Shown: positions 6,932 to 14,548, numbered from the stretch's first letter. The stretch: DNA of 22,224 nt from Candidatus Methylomirabilota bacterium (GCA_023249165.1 JAHFDE010000002.1:4695-26918); one strand, 5' to 3'. Notes: generated by a model not told the origin, from the sequence alone. Numbers and translations: made by a program.

Positions 6932-8026
6932 GTGGATGAGTCGATGAATGCGCGGGATCTCCAAGAATTTCTTGTGAAGGTAGTGGAGCGGACCCGGGCG
7001 CTCGACATCCGCCACTACGAGTGGCGGGAGCGGAGCTCCATTGAAGGAGAACTTCTCCCCGCCGTTACGGAAGCCCTCTCGGGGGCGATCAATATATTCA
7101 ACCAGATGCTGACGCACTACGGAGACGGTCGGGAAGATGGGGTCCCGAGCGCAGGATCGCGCACTCCCCATGCGGGCCCCAGTGACGGGGGTGACCGCGT
7201 GACTCACGTGGAGCTAGGCGTCCAGCGTATCACCGACCTCGCCTTTATGGCCCGGTGGGAGCTGTACCGCGAGCGCGAGGGACTGGGAAAGATCCCTCCC
7301 GGCCGTGCGGCGTGGGCCATTGTCTCCGAATGCGGGCGTGCGTGCAGGCGGTTGATCACGTCAGCGATTGCGATCGAAGACGCCATGTGCGCATACGAAG
7401 GGTTGGAAAATACCCTGCGCCATCTCTACCAAACAGAACTCAGCCGATCGCTCCAAGTCCGGCGCGCGTATGCGATGTTTCGACACACCATAGTGGGCGA
7501 CGGCCCCTCGCCCGAAGAGAGTGTGCGTGAGCGACTTCGCAGGGCCGCCTTCGGCATTGCACGACTCGTCGGCAACGACGTGTACGGTGATTTGCGTGCC
7601 TCCGACCGCATGCGCATAGAGGCCGTCCAGCGCCAACTCACCGAGTGGCTGGAGGCGAATCGACATTGCGATCCCCTTGTGGGTCGCAGGCTTTGGCAGG
7701 AGATCGAGAACATCTCCGAGCTCTTGCTCGAGGTGAACAAGCGCGCCGAGCTCCGAGAGCACGATCAGGCCGTCGTTGCCGAGGCGCATGCGAAACTCTT
7801 CGGCGCCGCCAGCGCGCCGGACCTTGTGCCACAGGATCTCCTGCTCCAACTGCAGTCTCTGTTCGGCAGGGACGGGGAACTCGACAGGCTGATCACTGAC
7901 CCCGGGTCGCATTCGGCTGCGGACTGGAGACGGCCCCTCGAAGAGGTTCTCGAAGGGCTGAACCGCACCAAGCGAGAGATGGAGGGGTTGCAAGGGAGCC
8001 TCGGCCCGTCTCTGTCTTCGTTCTAG
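6932..8026 (+). CDS. uncharacterised helical protein, 364 aa
   Basis: I do not recognise this protein. It is soluble, with no signal peptide or membrane segment, is rich in Arg, Glu and Leu, and is predicted by eye to be almost entirely alpha-helical. Features in order are an N-terminal helical part (residues 1-65), a low-complexity linker rich in Gly, Ser, Pro and Asp (about 68-92), a long helical core (about 95-285) with four scattered cysteines, and a C-terminal region with a possible short coiled coil (EEVLEGLNRTKREMEGLQ). The open frame begins at GTG 6932; ATG 6944 behind GGATGAG is equally likely. Codon use resembles the neighbours. It stands alone, flanked by about 240-base gaps, with a structured stem-loop upstream. 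No enzymatic motif is visible. Confidence 0.75.
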   Translation: MDESMNARDLQEFLVKVVERTRALDIRHYEWRERSSIEGELLPAVTEALSGAINIFNQMLTHYGDGREDGVPSAGSRTPHAGPSDGGDRVTHVELGVQRITDLAFMARWELYREREGLGKIPPGRAAWAIVSECGRACRRLITSAIAIEDAMCAYEGLENTLRHLYQTELSRSLQVRRAYAMFRHTIVGDGPSPEESVRERLRRAAFGIARLVGNDVYGDLRASDRMRIEAVQRQLTEWLEANRHCDPLVGRRLWQEIENISELLLEVNKRAELREHDQAVVAEAHAKLFGAASAPDLVPQDLLLQLQSLFGRDGELDRLITDPGSHSAADWRRPLEEVLEGLNRTKREMEGLQGSLGPSLSSF

Positions 8027-8118
8027 TGCCTTCCAACATTTCTCACCCAGGTCACACACCCCTCACCTTCGAGACCTTCCTGCCCGAAAGACGGTATCCG
8101 GGAGAGGGTACTTTTCGC

Positions 8119-8156
8119 TTGACAGTGTTCTCCCCCGTTGGCTAGAAGGGGAGCAC
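8119..8156 (+). promoter_or_regulatory. candidate promoter with inverted repeat in spacer
   Basis: A perfect TTGACA -35 (8119-8124) is followed after 18 bases by TAGAAG (8143-8148, 4/6). An inverted repeat, GTTCTCCCC (8127-8135) with GGGGAGCAC (8148-8156) and one mismatch, flanks the -10 region and could be an operator. It lies about 165 bases before the small gene at 8312. Confidence 0.4.
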
Positions 8157-8311
8157 TCGTATCTGCGGTCAATCTGGCGCGTGCGCCCCACGGCCGTGCT
8201 CACGAGAGGAGCATTCCCCCATGAGCCGTCCACCACTCCGCTTGTATGATGGATTCGATCACACGTCTCCTGAATTACAGCATGGGGTGGCAAGGACGAG
8301 CTGGTGAGAGG

Positions 8312-8644
8312 ATGGCGTATTATTTAGTGCGGGCGAAACCGAGGCAAGAGCGGCTCAGAGAGCTGGAGAAGCTGCTGATGGAGCGGGCCTTTGAGGGGCT
8401 GCGGCCCTTCGGGCAAGCGCTGAGCGCGGGTCTCGCTGGCGCGCGGGTAGGTGCCGAGGGGCTCGCCCTCTGGGAGGAGGAGGACTACTGTTCACCACCG
8501 CTCGCCATGGAGCGGGCCGCGGTGCTCGACAGCTATTTTGACAATATCCAGGTCGAGGCGGTCATGCCGGGAGAGGGATGGAGACGCATTCAGGAGATGC
8601 CGCGGCTTTTCCCGACCGTACCTGTGCAGAGCACTGAGGGCTGA
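8312..8644 (+). CDS. small conserved hypothetical protein
   Basis: A soluble 110-aa protein without a known function. It opens with MAYYLVRAKPRQERL and a helical segment, then LRPFGQALSAGL, and contains an acidic-aromatic motif WEEEDYCSPPLAMERAAVLD (about residues 52-71) that looks conserved and resembles uncharacterised proteins of similar layout in other environmental bacteria. I chose ATG 8312 because it follows GGTGAGAGG and begins with a clean beta strand; the open frame extends back to 8246 but those residues look unrelated. The last residues (STEG) and the stop codon are encoded by a tandem GGCTGAG heptad repeat, so the C-terminus may have been set by repeat insertion. Confidence 0.7.
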   Translation: MAYYLVRAKPRQERLRELEKLLMERAFEGLRPFGQALSAGLAGARVGAEGLALWEEEDYCSPPLAMERAAVLDSYFDNIQVEAVMPGEGWRRIQEMPRLFPTVPVQSTEG

Positions 8645-8652
8645 GGGCTGAG
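8632..8652 (+). repeat. heptanucleotide tandem repeat (GGCTGAG-type)
   Basis: CACTGAG, GGCTGAG and GGCTGAG follow each other with a period of seven, overlapping the stop codon at 8642-8644. The GCTGA core recurs in the longer heptad array at 15709-15739. Confidence 0.6.
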
Positions 8653-8657
8653 GACGG

Positions 8658-8721
8658 TTCGACGGAGCTCAGACTTCGGCTGAGCTCAGTCGAATGCCCC
8701 GCCCCGAGCCTGTCGAGGGGC
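8658..8721. repeat. REP-like extragenic palindrome
   Basis: A long stem-loop comes first: TTCGAC (8658-8663) pairs with GTCGAA (8689-8694), and GAGCTCAG (8665-8672) pairs with CTGAGCTC (8680-8687), with one mismatch between them and a 7-base loop. A second small hairpin, GCCCC (8701-8705) with GGGGC (8717-8721), surrounds GAGCCTGTCGA. The TCGAC, GAGCTC and GCCTGTCGA words resemble dispersed extragenic palindromes seen in many bacteria. It sits between two convergent genes and could also stop or protect transcripts. Confidence 0.6.
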
Positions 8722-8749
8722 TGGGCACTGGCCAGCGCTTCGGGGGTCC

Positions 8750-9055
8750 TTATCGGAGCTGGATATTCCCGGTGGCGGGATCATAGGCGTACAGACTAAT
8801 GTCGATTCTTTGGTTCTGGACGAGGGCCAGTTCGGTCAAGCTTGCCGGGAAGCGGCCATTTTCGACGTAATACTGCTGGATCGCTGTTTCAAGGGCCTTC
8901 ATGTCTGCCTGAGCCCGCACCCTTTCAACGCGCCCCTTCGCATCGATGACTTCTTTCCCGTATTGCTGAACGGGATTTTGGCCTTCACCACATCCGAGAG
9001 CTAAGAACAGGAGCACCAGAGCAACTGAGGCCGTCGCGACGTGATTTCTGTGCAT
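8750..9055 (-). CDS. lipoprotein with pseudopilin-like segment
   Basis: A predicted 101-aa lipoprotein. The signal sequence ends in the lipobox LALGC (lipidated Cys about 22), and there is no prepilin cleavage motif. The middle (ADMKALETAIQQYYVENGRF, then PASLTELAL) is the helix-plus-loop pattern of type II secretion major pseudopilins (GspG-like) and type IV pilin heads, and a short beta-rich tail (YAYDPATGNIQL) follows. So a pilin-type fold seems to have been placed behind a lipid anchor. ATG 9055 is supported by GGAGGGGGAGC just upstream on the minus strand; the longer frame to 9349 is antisense to the DUF427 gene. It is transcribed divergently from that gene, 57 bases away. The function is unknown. 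Confidence 0.8.
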   Translation of the reverse strand: MHRNHVATASVALVLLFLALGCGEGQNPVQQYGKEVIDAKGRVERVRAQADMKALETAIQQYYVENGRFPASLTELALVQNQRIDISLYAYDPATGNIQLR

Positions 9056-9112
9056 GCTCCCCCTCCAACGTGATGATCCGCCGAGGTGCAAGGGGCGTGC
9101 CGGGAGGAAGCG

Positions 9113-9397
9113 ATGCCCAAAGCCATCTGGAATGGAGCCCTCCTGGCCGAGAGTGATCGCTGCGAGCTGGTGGAAGGCAACACCTACTTTCCACCGGAGT
9201 CGATCAACCGGAAGTACTTTCAGGAGAGCAACACGCACACCACGTGCTCGTGGAAAGGCGTGGCGAGTTACTACGACGTCATGGTGGAGGGTCGGGTCAA
9301 CAAGGATGCCGCGTGGTATTACCCCACTGCCACGGACGCTGCCAAGCACATCGCAGGCTACGTCGCCTTCTGGCGGGGCGTGAAGGTCGAGCCCTGA
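9113..9397 (+). CDS. DUF427 family protein
   Basis: A small soluble 94-aa protein of the DUF427 family, with no established biochemical role. The usual order of motifs is visible: an N-terminal strand (KAIWNGALLAES), VEGNTYFPPESI, SNTHTTCSWKGVASYYDV (about residues 40-57) and the C-terminal AAWYYPTATDAAKHIAGYVAFW. The size matches single-domain members (about 90-100 aa). The ribosome-binding site GGGAGGAAG at 9102-9110 fixes ATG 9113. It is transcribed divergently from the pseudopilin-like lipoprotein. Confidence 0.92.
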   Translation: MPKAIWNGALLAESDRCELVEGNTYFPPESINRKYFQESNTHTTCSWKGVASYYDVMVEGRVNKDAAWYYPTATDAAKHIAGYVAFWRGVKVEP

Positions 9398-9496
9398 GGG
9401 CGCAGGGCCTGCTCATGAAGTTCCCTTTGACTGGATGTACATAGTCTGCAATAATCCGGCGCCATTTACGTCTGAGACGATGAAGGGGGCCGTGGG

Positions 9497-10183
9497 ATGC
9501 CTATGCGAGACGGCGCGAAGCGATGGGGCATGGGTGCAGCGTTGGCCGCGGGGGTGTTGGGTCTGGCCCTCTGCCTTGTCCCCGGATGGGGGCTCGGGGC
9601 CCAGGAAGTGGTCGTCGTGGACTTCAGCCGGGAAAAGGACAAGGTGCCCCAGGGTTGGGAGCTGTCCGAGCATGAGGGGAAGGCGGATCTGGGCCTCGTC
9701 AGTGACGCCGTCGGCCAGGTGCTCCGGCTCCGGAGTGAATCCTCCTCTTTTGGGATTCAGAAAGCGGTTGAAATCGACCTCAGGCAGACCCCCATTCTCG
9801 CGTGGCAGTGGAAGGTTGCTGAGCTGCCGAAGGGGGGGAATTTCTTCCAAAGGTCCACCGACGACCAGGCTGCCCAGCTTGTCCTTGCCTTCTCCTGGCG
9901 ACGGTTCATTACCTATATCTGGGACAGCACCGCCCCGGCAGGGACCATGGCCGACGCCCCCTCCCCACCGCTTCGAAGCGTCAAAGCGGTGGTGGTCCGA
10001 TCCGGAGAAGCAAACAAAGGAACGTGGATCACCGAGACGCGGAACGTGCGCGAGGACTACAAGCGGCTCTTTGGCGATAATGCCGAGAAGGTGGTGGGGA
10101 TCCGGATCCAGATCAATAGTCAGTACACCAAATCGCAGGCGGAGTCCTTCTGGAGATCTGTGACCTTCAAGGCCGCCCCATGA
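9497..10183 (+). CDS. DUF3047 family exported protein, copy 1
   Basis: A 228-aa protein of the DUF3047 family, function unknown, predicted periplasmic. The signal peptide spans about residues 1-34 (hydrophobic core MGAALAAGVLGLALCL, likely cleavage after GLGA). The mature part is beta-rich, and typical elements are VVVDFSRE, VPQGWELSEHEGKADL, LRLRSESSSFGIQK, LAWQWKV, STDDQAAQL, YIWDSTAPAGT, VKAVVVRSG and WITETRNVREDYKRLFG. The arrangement suggests a carbohydrate- or ligand-binding jelly-roll fold, but that is inference. ATG 9497 follows GTGGG; ATG 9503 is an alternative. It is the first of two adjacent paralogues. A run of seven G lies inside the gene (9832-9838). Confidence 0.88.
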   Translation: MPMRDGAKRWGMGAALAAGVLGLALCLVPGWGLGAQEVVVVDFSREKDKVPQGWELSEHEGKADLGLVSDAVGQVLRLRSESSSFGIQKAVEIDLRQTPILAWQWKVAELPKGGNFFQRSTDDQAAQLVLAFSWRRFITYIWDSTAPAGTMADAPSPPLRSVKAVVVRSGEANKGTWITETRNVREDYKRLFGDNAEKVVGIRIQINSQYTKSQAESFWRSVTFKAAP

Positions 10184-10391
10184 AACGTCCTCCCCCCATC
10201 ATTCACCCCTTGAACCCCTGTCCGTAGCACGCCTGCCTTCCGACTCTCACCCCCCTCCAATGAAAGCCCTCCGGGTGCGGGACTCTCTGGCTGTCCGATG
10301 GAGAAATGGGGACTGAGGCCCCGGCATGTAATTTGCAATCCCATGACATTGACTCTATCTCTTCTTGTCACAGCAGATTGCCCGGGGAGCC

Positions 10392-11102
10392 ATGAGGCAA
10401 CGTGTTCGCGGCGTATCACGAAACGTAGGCTGGTCCACCGGATTCGTAATGATCCTGGGCCTCTGTCTCATTTCCGGACGGGCGCCCGAGCCCTCAAAGC
10501 TGCTCGTTGTCGATTTCAGCATGGAGAGCGAAAAAGAGGGCGTCCCCCCGGGATGGAAGCTCTCGACAAAGGAGGGGACAGCAGACCTGGCCGTCGTCAA
10601 GGACGGCGGCCGCCGCGCCCTCCGGCTTCGGAGCCATTCCGCCTCCTTCGGCATTCAGAAAGAGGTCGACATCGACGTGAGACGGACCCCCCTCGTTGTG
10701 TGGGAGTGGAAGGTCACCGAGCTGCCGGGGCGGGGTGATCTGCGCCAGCGCAGCACGGACGATCAGGCCGCTCAGCTCTTCGTGATGTTTTCCCCCGATT
10801 TTTTGCGGACCGACGTCATCGCCTATGTCTGGGACAGCACGGCGCCAGCCGGAACCGTAGCACAGTCCCCCTCTCTGCCGCTGTACCCCTCGCTGCGCAT
10901 CAAGGCGGTGGTGGTCCGGTCCGGGAAACGGGAGCAGGGAAAGTGGATAACCGAGACGAGAAATGTCGTCGAGGACTACAAGAATCTCTTTGGCGGTGAC
11001 CCCGACAAGGTCACCGGAATCCGATTTCAGATCAATAGCCAACACACCAAGTCGTCGGCCGAGTCCTACTGGCGGCTGGTGACCTTTCAGGCGACCCCAT
11101 AA
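10392..11102 (+). CDS. DUF3047 family exported protein, copy 2
   Basis: A second DUF3047 protein, 236 aa, with the same motif order as copy 1 (LVVDFSME, VPPGWKLSTKEGTADL, LRLRSHSASFGIQKEVDI, VWEWKVTELPG, STDDQAAQLF, YVWDSTAPAGTV, IKAVVVRSGKREQGKW, ITETRNVVEDYKNLFGG). It has a signal-like N-terminus (VGWSTGFVMILGLCLISG). GGGGAG just before ATG 10392 supports this start; a TTG at 10365 would add nine residues. It follows copy 1 by 208 bases with no clear terminator or promoter between them. A decayed third copy at about 13827-13982 matches this gene, not copy 1, at the DNA level, with only about three differences in one 70-base stretch. Confidence 0.88.
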   Translation: MRQRVRGVSRNVGWSTGFVMILGLCLISGRAPEPSKLLVVDFSMESEKEGVPPGWKLSTKEGTADLAVVKDGGRRALRLRSHSASFGIQKEVDIDVRRTPLVVWEWKVTELPGRGDLRQRSTDDQAAQLFVMFSPDFLRTDVIAYVWDSTAPAGTVAQSPSLPLYPSLRIKAVVVRSGKREQGKWITETRNVVEDYKNLFGGDPDKVTGIRFQINSQHTKSSAESYWRLVTFQATP

Positions 11103-11227
11103 GCCGCGCCCTGCCCTTTGCCCCCCCTTCAGTCCCTGACTCCCGCAAGATCGCCCAAACTGGTACGACCCTTGCTAGAGACGTGGTCAGGCGAAGAGAA
11201 GGTCGCGCGGAGCCGACTGGGAGAGCT

Positions 11228-11968
11228 ATGCACAACCTTGGAATCTATTGCGGATTGGGTCGGTCCATCCTATCTTCGGTGTTCTTTCTCGTCCTCTCGG
11301 CTGCCCTCCTTTCAGCATGCGCCGGGAAAACAGCGCCCCCGGCCACGCAGGAAAGCGCCGCCAACCAGCGTGTCGCCTCTCGAGAACTGGAGGAAAGGAT
11401 CGTGGAACTCCAATTACATCTTCTGGAACAGGAAGCGCACATGAAAGAGCTGCAGAGGAAGCTCGATGAGGCCATCGCGGAGGTGGTCCGGGCCAAGGCG
11501 AAACTGCATAGCGTCGAAAGCAAGGCAGAGACCGCCTCCACCATGGCGGAGGCCGAGATTGCCCTGAAGGCCCTGGAGGCAAGAATGACCGGAAAGGAAA
11601 AAGGTTCAGAAGCCGTCCAGGCCGAGCAGCTCTTGAAGACCAGTGCCCGGGAATTCGAGAAGCAAAATTACGGCGGTGCCCTGTACCTCGTCAATCAGGC
11701 CAAGGGTTTTATTAAGGCGGGCGAGGCACGGCTGAAGAGCCAAGAGCATGTCCGGGCGGGCGAGGTCTTCTTCGCCGCACCGCTCGCCCTTCGGGTGCTC
11801 AGGACTGGAAATGTCAGGGAGGGGCCCGGCCTCAATTTCAAGGTCCTGTTCACGCTCGAGAAGGGCACCCCGTTGGTCGGGCATTCGCGCAGGGGTCAAT
11901 GGGTACGGATCGAAGACCAGAAGGGCCAGGCTGGCTGGATCTCTTACACCCTGGTCGAAGGGTGGTAG
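11228..11968 (+). CDS. lipoprotein with coiled coil and C-terminal SH3 domain
   Basis: A predicted 246-aa envelope lipoprotein. The signal peptide ends in LLSAC (lipidated Cys about 31). A long coiled coil follows (about residues 50-115: ELEERIVELQLHLLEQEAHM, then KELQRKLDEAIAEVV), then a helical hairpin that looks TPR-like (EQLLKTSAREFEKQNYGGAL, then YLVNQAKGFI), and a bacterial SH3 domain at about residues 180-246 (LRVLRTGNVREGPGLNFKVL, GTPLVGHSRRGQWVRIED, GQAGWISYTLVEGW). Bacterial SH3 domains often contact peptidoglycan, so a cell-wall-linked role is likely. GGGAG at 11219-11223 supports ATG 11228. It ends six bases from the convergent diguanylate cyclase gene. Confidence 0.88.
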   Translation: MHNLGIYCGLGRSILSSVFFLVLSAALLSACAGKTAPPATQESAANQRVASRELEERIVELQLHLLEQEAHMKELQRKLDEAIAEVVRAKAKLHSVESKAETASTMAEAEIALKALEARMTGKEKGSEAVQAEQLLKTSAREFEKQNYGGALYLVNQAKGFIKAGEARLKSQEHVRAGEVFFAAPLALRVLRTGNVREGPGLNFKVLFTLEKGTPLVGHSRRGQWVRIEDQKGQAGWISYTLVEGW

Positions 11969-11974
11969 GCCGGG

Positions 11975-13720
11975 TCAATGCTTCACCGGTTCCTTGGGTC
12001 TCCCACGGCCCTTGATGCCTTTTCCCGGGCTGCCGCCGGCACGAATCACCCGGTCGCGGCCGTCCCGCTTGGCCTGGTACAGGGCAGCATCGGCGCTGGC
12101 GATAATCTTCTCCGGGGTATCGCCGTGCTCAGGAAACCCGGCAACGCCAATGCTTACGGTGACCCCCTGCCCTGCGTTCCCGTCACCGGAGGTTCCTTTC
12201 GCCACTTGAGCTCGAATCCGTTCAGCGGCGTCCACGGCCCCATCGGGCTCGGTTTCTGGAAGCATGATCAAGAACTCCTCGCCGCCGTAGCGCGCCGCAT
12301 ACTCAACGGTGCGGATTGATTTCGTAAAGACCGACGCGAGTTTGCTCAGCAGGGCGTCTCCTGCGAGATGACCGAAGCTGTCGTTGTATCTTTTGAAGTG
12401 ATCAATATCAATCATCAACACCGAAAAGGGGCGCCGGTGCCTCTGGGCTCGAGCCGTCTCGTTGGCGAGGGTCTGCATCAGATGGCTCCGATTGTACAGC
12501 CCGGTCAGCCCATCGGTGACAGAAAGCCTTTCCAGCTCCCGGTTTTTCTCGCTCAAGGTCTTGTTGATGGCGTCCAGCTCTTCTCGTCCCTGACGGAGGC
12601 GCGCCACCATATAGTTGAAGACCTCGGTCAGGTACCCCAGCTCGCCGCGGCTTGCGACGGGGAGATCCACCTCTAGGTCCCCGGCGGCCACCTTGGCCGC
12701 GCCCTCGGTCAGTCGATTCAGGGACCGGACGATTGTCAGGCCCAGGAGATATGCGGTCAGGCCGATGCCCAACAGCAGCCCCGCGACCATCAGGAAGGTC
12801 AGATTCCGGAGCTGGATGATCGATGCGTAGACTTCACTCCTCTCTACCTCAGCCACCACCGCCCAATTCAACTGGGGCAATCGCTTGAGGGTCCCCACCA
12901 TATCTTTGCCCCGGTGATCCCTGTACTCGAGCAAGACCGATTCCATTTCGAGCAAAGCCTGCGGGACCTGATACGTCGGGGTTGCGGTATCGAACGGCGG
13001 AGAAAGAGGTCGGGAGCTGAGAACCAGGGTGCCGTCCGCTGCCATTAGGTATGCCTGCCCGGTCTCTCCCAGGGAGAAGCCCCTGAAGGTCTCATCGATC
13101 GTGCGGAAGTTGAGTCGTGCGGCCATAGCCCCCAACAAGTGTCCATTGGCAGCTCTGATCGGCACGGCGATCGTCATGGTCGTCTTTCCCCGGACTCCGT
13201 CCCAGACGGTATCACCCAGGATCGCCTTGTCTTTATTGGCCATCTTCACCCAGTCGGGTGGCAGGTTTACCGGGCCGGCCTGCCCGGCGCTCGTCGCCAC
13301 CACGCGAGCACCCGCGTCGATAACCACGAGCGCTTCATAATGGACAAATTTCTCTCGGACCGAGGTCAGGTAGTCCTTCAGGCGACGGGGCGCCAAGCCT
13401 TCGCTGACCGGCGCCCCCTGGACCCGCAGCATCTTCTCCAGATTCTCCGAAACCTCGTAGGAGCTGGCAAAGACCCGCAGCTCGTAAAGACGCTCCTTGA
13501 GCCAGATGTCAATTTCTCGGGCGGCGTGGGAGGTGATATTTCGCAGCTCCCCACTGGTCTTTTCCGCGAGGAGTTCCCTGTTGTGGTTGTACGAGAGCCA
13601 GCCCATGGTGAGGGATGGGATGAGCGTAGCGAGCAAGGCAAAGGCCAGTATCCTGCTCTTGATACTGTGCAGGTGAAACGACCGAAGGGAACGCGGAATA
13701 TGCTGCTTCCAGGAGCCCAA
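11975..13720 (-). CDS. membrane diguanylate cyclase (dCache-HAMP-GGDEF)
   Basis: Makes cyclic di-GMP from two GTP in response to an extracytoplasmic signal. The 581-aa order is: membrane helix 1 (about 22-43), periplasmic dCache-type sensor (about 45-305; ALVVIDAGARVVATSAG, LNFRTIDETF), helix 2 (about 312-335), HAMP (about 336-390), a short coiled coil, and GGDEF domain (about 405-565). The active motif is GGEEF (about 479-483), preceded by the substrate-binding DIDHFKRYNDSFGHLAGD region, so it should be catalytic. The product-inhibition I-site, normally RxxD five residues before GGEEF, reads RTVE (about 470-473), so feedback inhibition may be weakened. The start is TTG at 13720 behind AAGGAGGG, and no better start is present. 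Its upstream gap holds the DUF3047 remnant. Confidence 0.93.
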   Translation of the reverse strand: MGSWKQHIPRSLRSFHLHSIKSRILAFALLATLIPSLTMGWLSYNHNRELLAEKTSGELRNITSHAAREIDIWLKERLYELRVFASSYEVSENLEKMLRVQGAPVSEGLAPRRLKDYLTSVREKFVHYEALVVIDAGARVVATSAGQAGPVNLPPDWVKMANKDKAILGDTVWDGVRGKTTMTIAVPIRAANGHLLGAMAARLNFRTIDETFRGFSLGETGQAYLMAADGTLVLSSRPLSPPFDTATPTYQVPQALLEMESVLLEYRDHRGKDMVGTLKRLPQLNWAVVAEVERSEVYASIIQLRNLTFLMVAGLLLGIGLTAYLLGLTIVRSLNRLTEGAAKVAAGDLEVDLPVASRGELGYLTEVFNYMVARLRQGREELDAINKTLSEKNRELERLSVTDGLTGLYNRSHLMQTLANETARAQRHRRPFSVLMIDIDHFKRYNDSFGHLAGDALLSKLASVFTKSIRTVEYAARYGGEEFLIMLPETEPDGAVDAAERIRAQVAKGTSGDGNAGQGVTVSIGVAGFPEHGDTPEKIIASADAALYQAKRDGRDRVIRAGGSPGKGIKGRGRPKEPVKH

Positions 13721-13826
13721 AGGGGGCCCTCCTTCCCACGCGCAGCCGGTTGCAAAAACTGCACCAGAATCGGAATGGGGCCTCGCAGGTTCTCATCCGC
13801 CGGGCCTCGCGGGCGGAGCGGGTGCG

Positions 13827-13982
13827 AAGACCCCCTTTCTCGTGTGGGAGTGGAAGGTCACCGACCTTCTCTGTCTACCGCTGTATCCCTCGCTGCGGGT
13901 CAAGGTGGTGGTGGTCCGGTCCGGGAAGCGGGAGCAGGGAAAGTGGATAACCGAGACGAGAAATGTGGTCGGTCGCGAGGAT
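13827..13982 (+). pseudogene. remnant of a third DUF3047 gene
   Basis: In the 281-base gap between the DUF1844 and cyclase genes, the plus strand encodes KTPFLVWEWKVT, then LPLYPSLRVKVVVVRSGKRE and QGKWITETRNVV, collinear with copy 2 (10692-10985). A segment of about 145 bases corresponding to 10722-10868 is missing. The joint is in frame, but the first half of the gene and the C-terminus are gone. The DNA is nearly identical to copy 2 over 13842-13864 and about 13880-13970. No start signal precedes it. Confidence 0.85.
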
Positions 13983-14001
13983 TCGGGTTTCCGCCGGTGG
14001 G

Positions 14002-14421
14002 CTACGCGGCACTTTGCCGGACAAAGTGCAACCGGAGCTCAGTGACCATCTGCTGGAGGGCATCGCGCTCTGGCGGCGGTGCCAAGGGGCTGAGGTGTTC
14101 GATCAGGGCCGCCACGCAGTTGATGGCCAGCCGCGCTTGGGGCAAGTCTCTTGCGACGAGACGAGTGGCCGGATGGGGGATCAGCCCCATATCTATCAAA
14201 GCCCGCATCTGCAGCTCTGCGACGAAGAGGCGGACCAGGTCCGGGAGGGCAAGGTCTTCGGGGGGCGAGGCTTCAGCCTCCGGGGACTGAGGATCCGGCC
14301 TCGTCTCTGAGTCCGCCTCGTCTGTGTGGGCGGTCTCTCGAGGGCCCTCAGCACCCACCCGCCGCCGGTCCGTGACGCGAAAGCTCGGTTCCTTCTCTTC
14401 GCCTGGGGCCTTGTCCGGCAC
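14002..14421 (-). CDS. DUF1844 family protein
   Basis: A soluble 139-aa protein of the DUF1844 family, function unknown but widespread. The N-terminus carries the family's FRVTDRRR motif (about residues 14-21), then an acidic, proline-rich low-complexity linker (about 25-56). The C-terminal helical domain contains LVRLFVAELQMRALIDMGLI, DLPQARLAINCVAALIEHLS and LRLHFV, the expected helical layout. The start is GTG 14421 behind GGAGGTGAGG on the minus strand. The last codons contain a perfect 8-bp inverted repeat (14009-14029). It is transcribed divergently from the toxin-antitoxin pair, and its 3' side borders the DUF3047 remnant. Confidence 0.85.
   Translation of the reverse strand: MPDKAPGEEKEPSFRVTDRRRVGAEGPRETAHTDEADSETRPDPQSPEAEASPPEDLALPDLVRLFVAELQMRALIDMGLIPHPATRLVARDLPQARLAINCVAALIEHLSPLAPPPERDALQQMVTELRLHFVRQSAA
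14009..14029 (-). repeat. inverted repeat in the 3' end of the DUF1844 gene
   Basis: GCACTTTG (14009-14016) and CAAAGTGC (14022-14029) form a perfect 8-bp stem around five bases, inside the last codons of the DUF1844 gene. There is no T-run after it. It may stabilise the message end or simply be coding coincidence. Confidence 0.35.
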
Positions 14422-14548
14422 TGTGCCTCACCTCCGGTTGAAGGAGCCGCCAGCAGACCGAAACTGGATCTTAACGCTAAGCGAACCACAGACCGTTTGT
14501 CAACAGCTCAGCTAGCAACGGAGCTTTCGGTCGGGGCAGAATCAGCGA

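Noticed and set aside
9435..10163. 242-codon alternative frame over DUF3047 copy 1
   Set aside because: The other frame carries the signal peptide and all the DUF3047 motifs; this one is Arg/Ser/Pro-rich without a fold.
10184..10391. Promoter or small gene between the two DUF3047 genes
   Set aside because: A TGTAAT box at 10327-10332 has no acceptable -35, and TTGACT at 10349-10354 has no -10. Nothing is supported.
13139..14290. 383-codon plus-strand frame across the cyclase and DUF1844 genes
   Set aside because: It is antisense to recognisable dCache and DUF1844 coding sequence, and only shares a stretch with the DUF3047 remnant in another frame. No coherent protein is seen.
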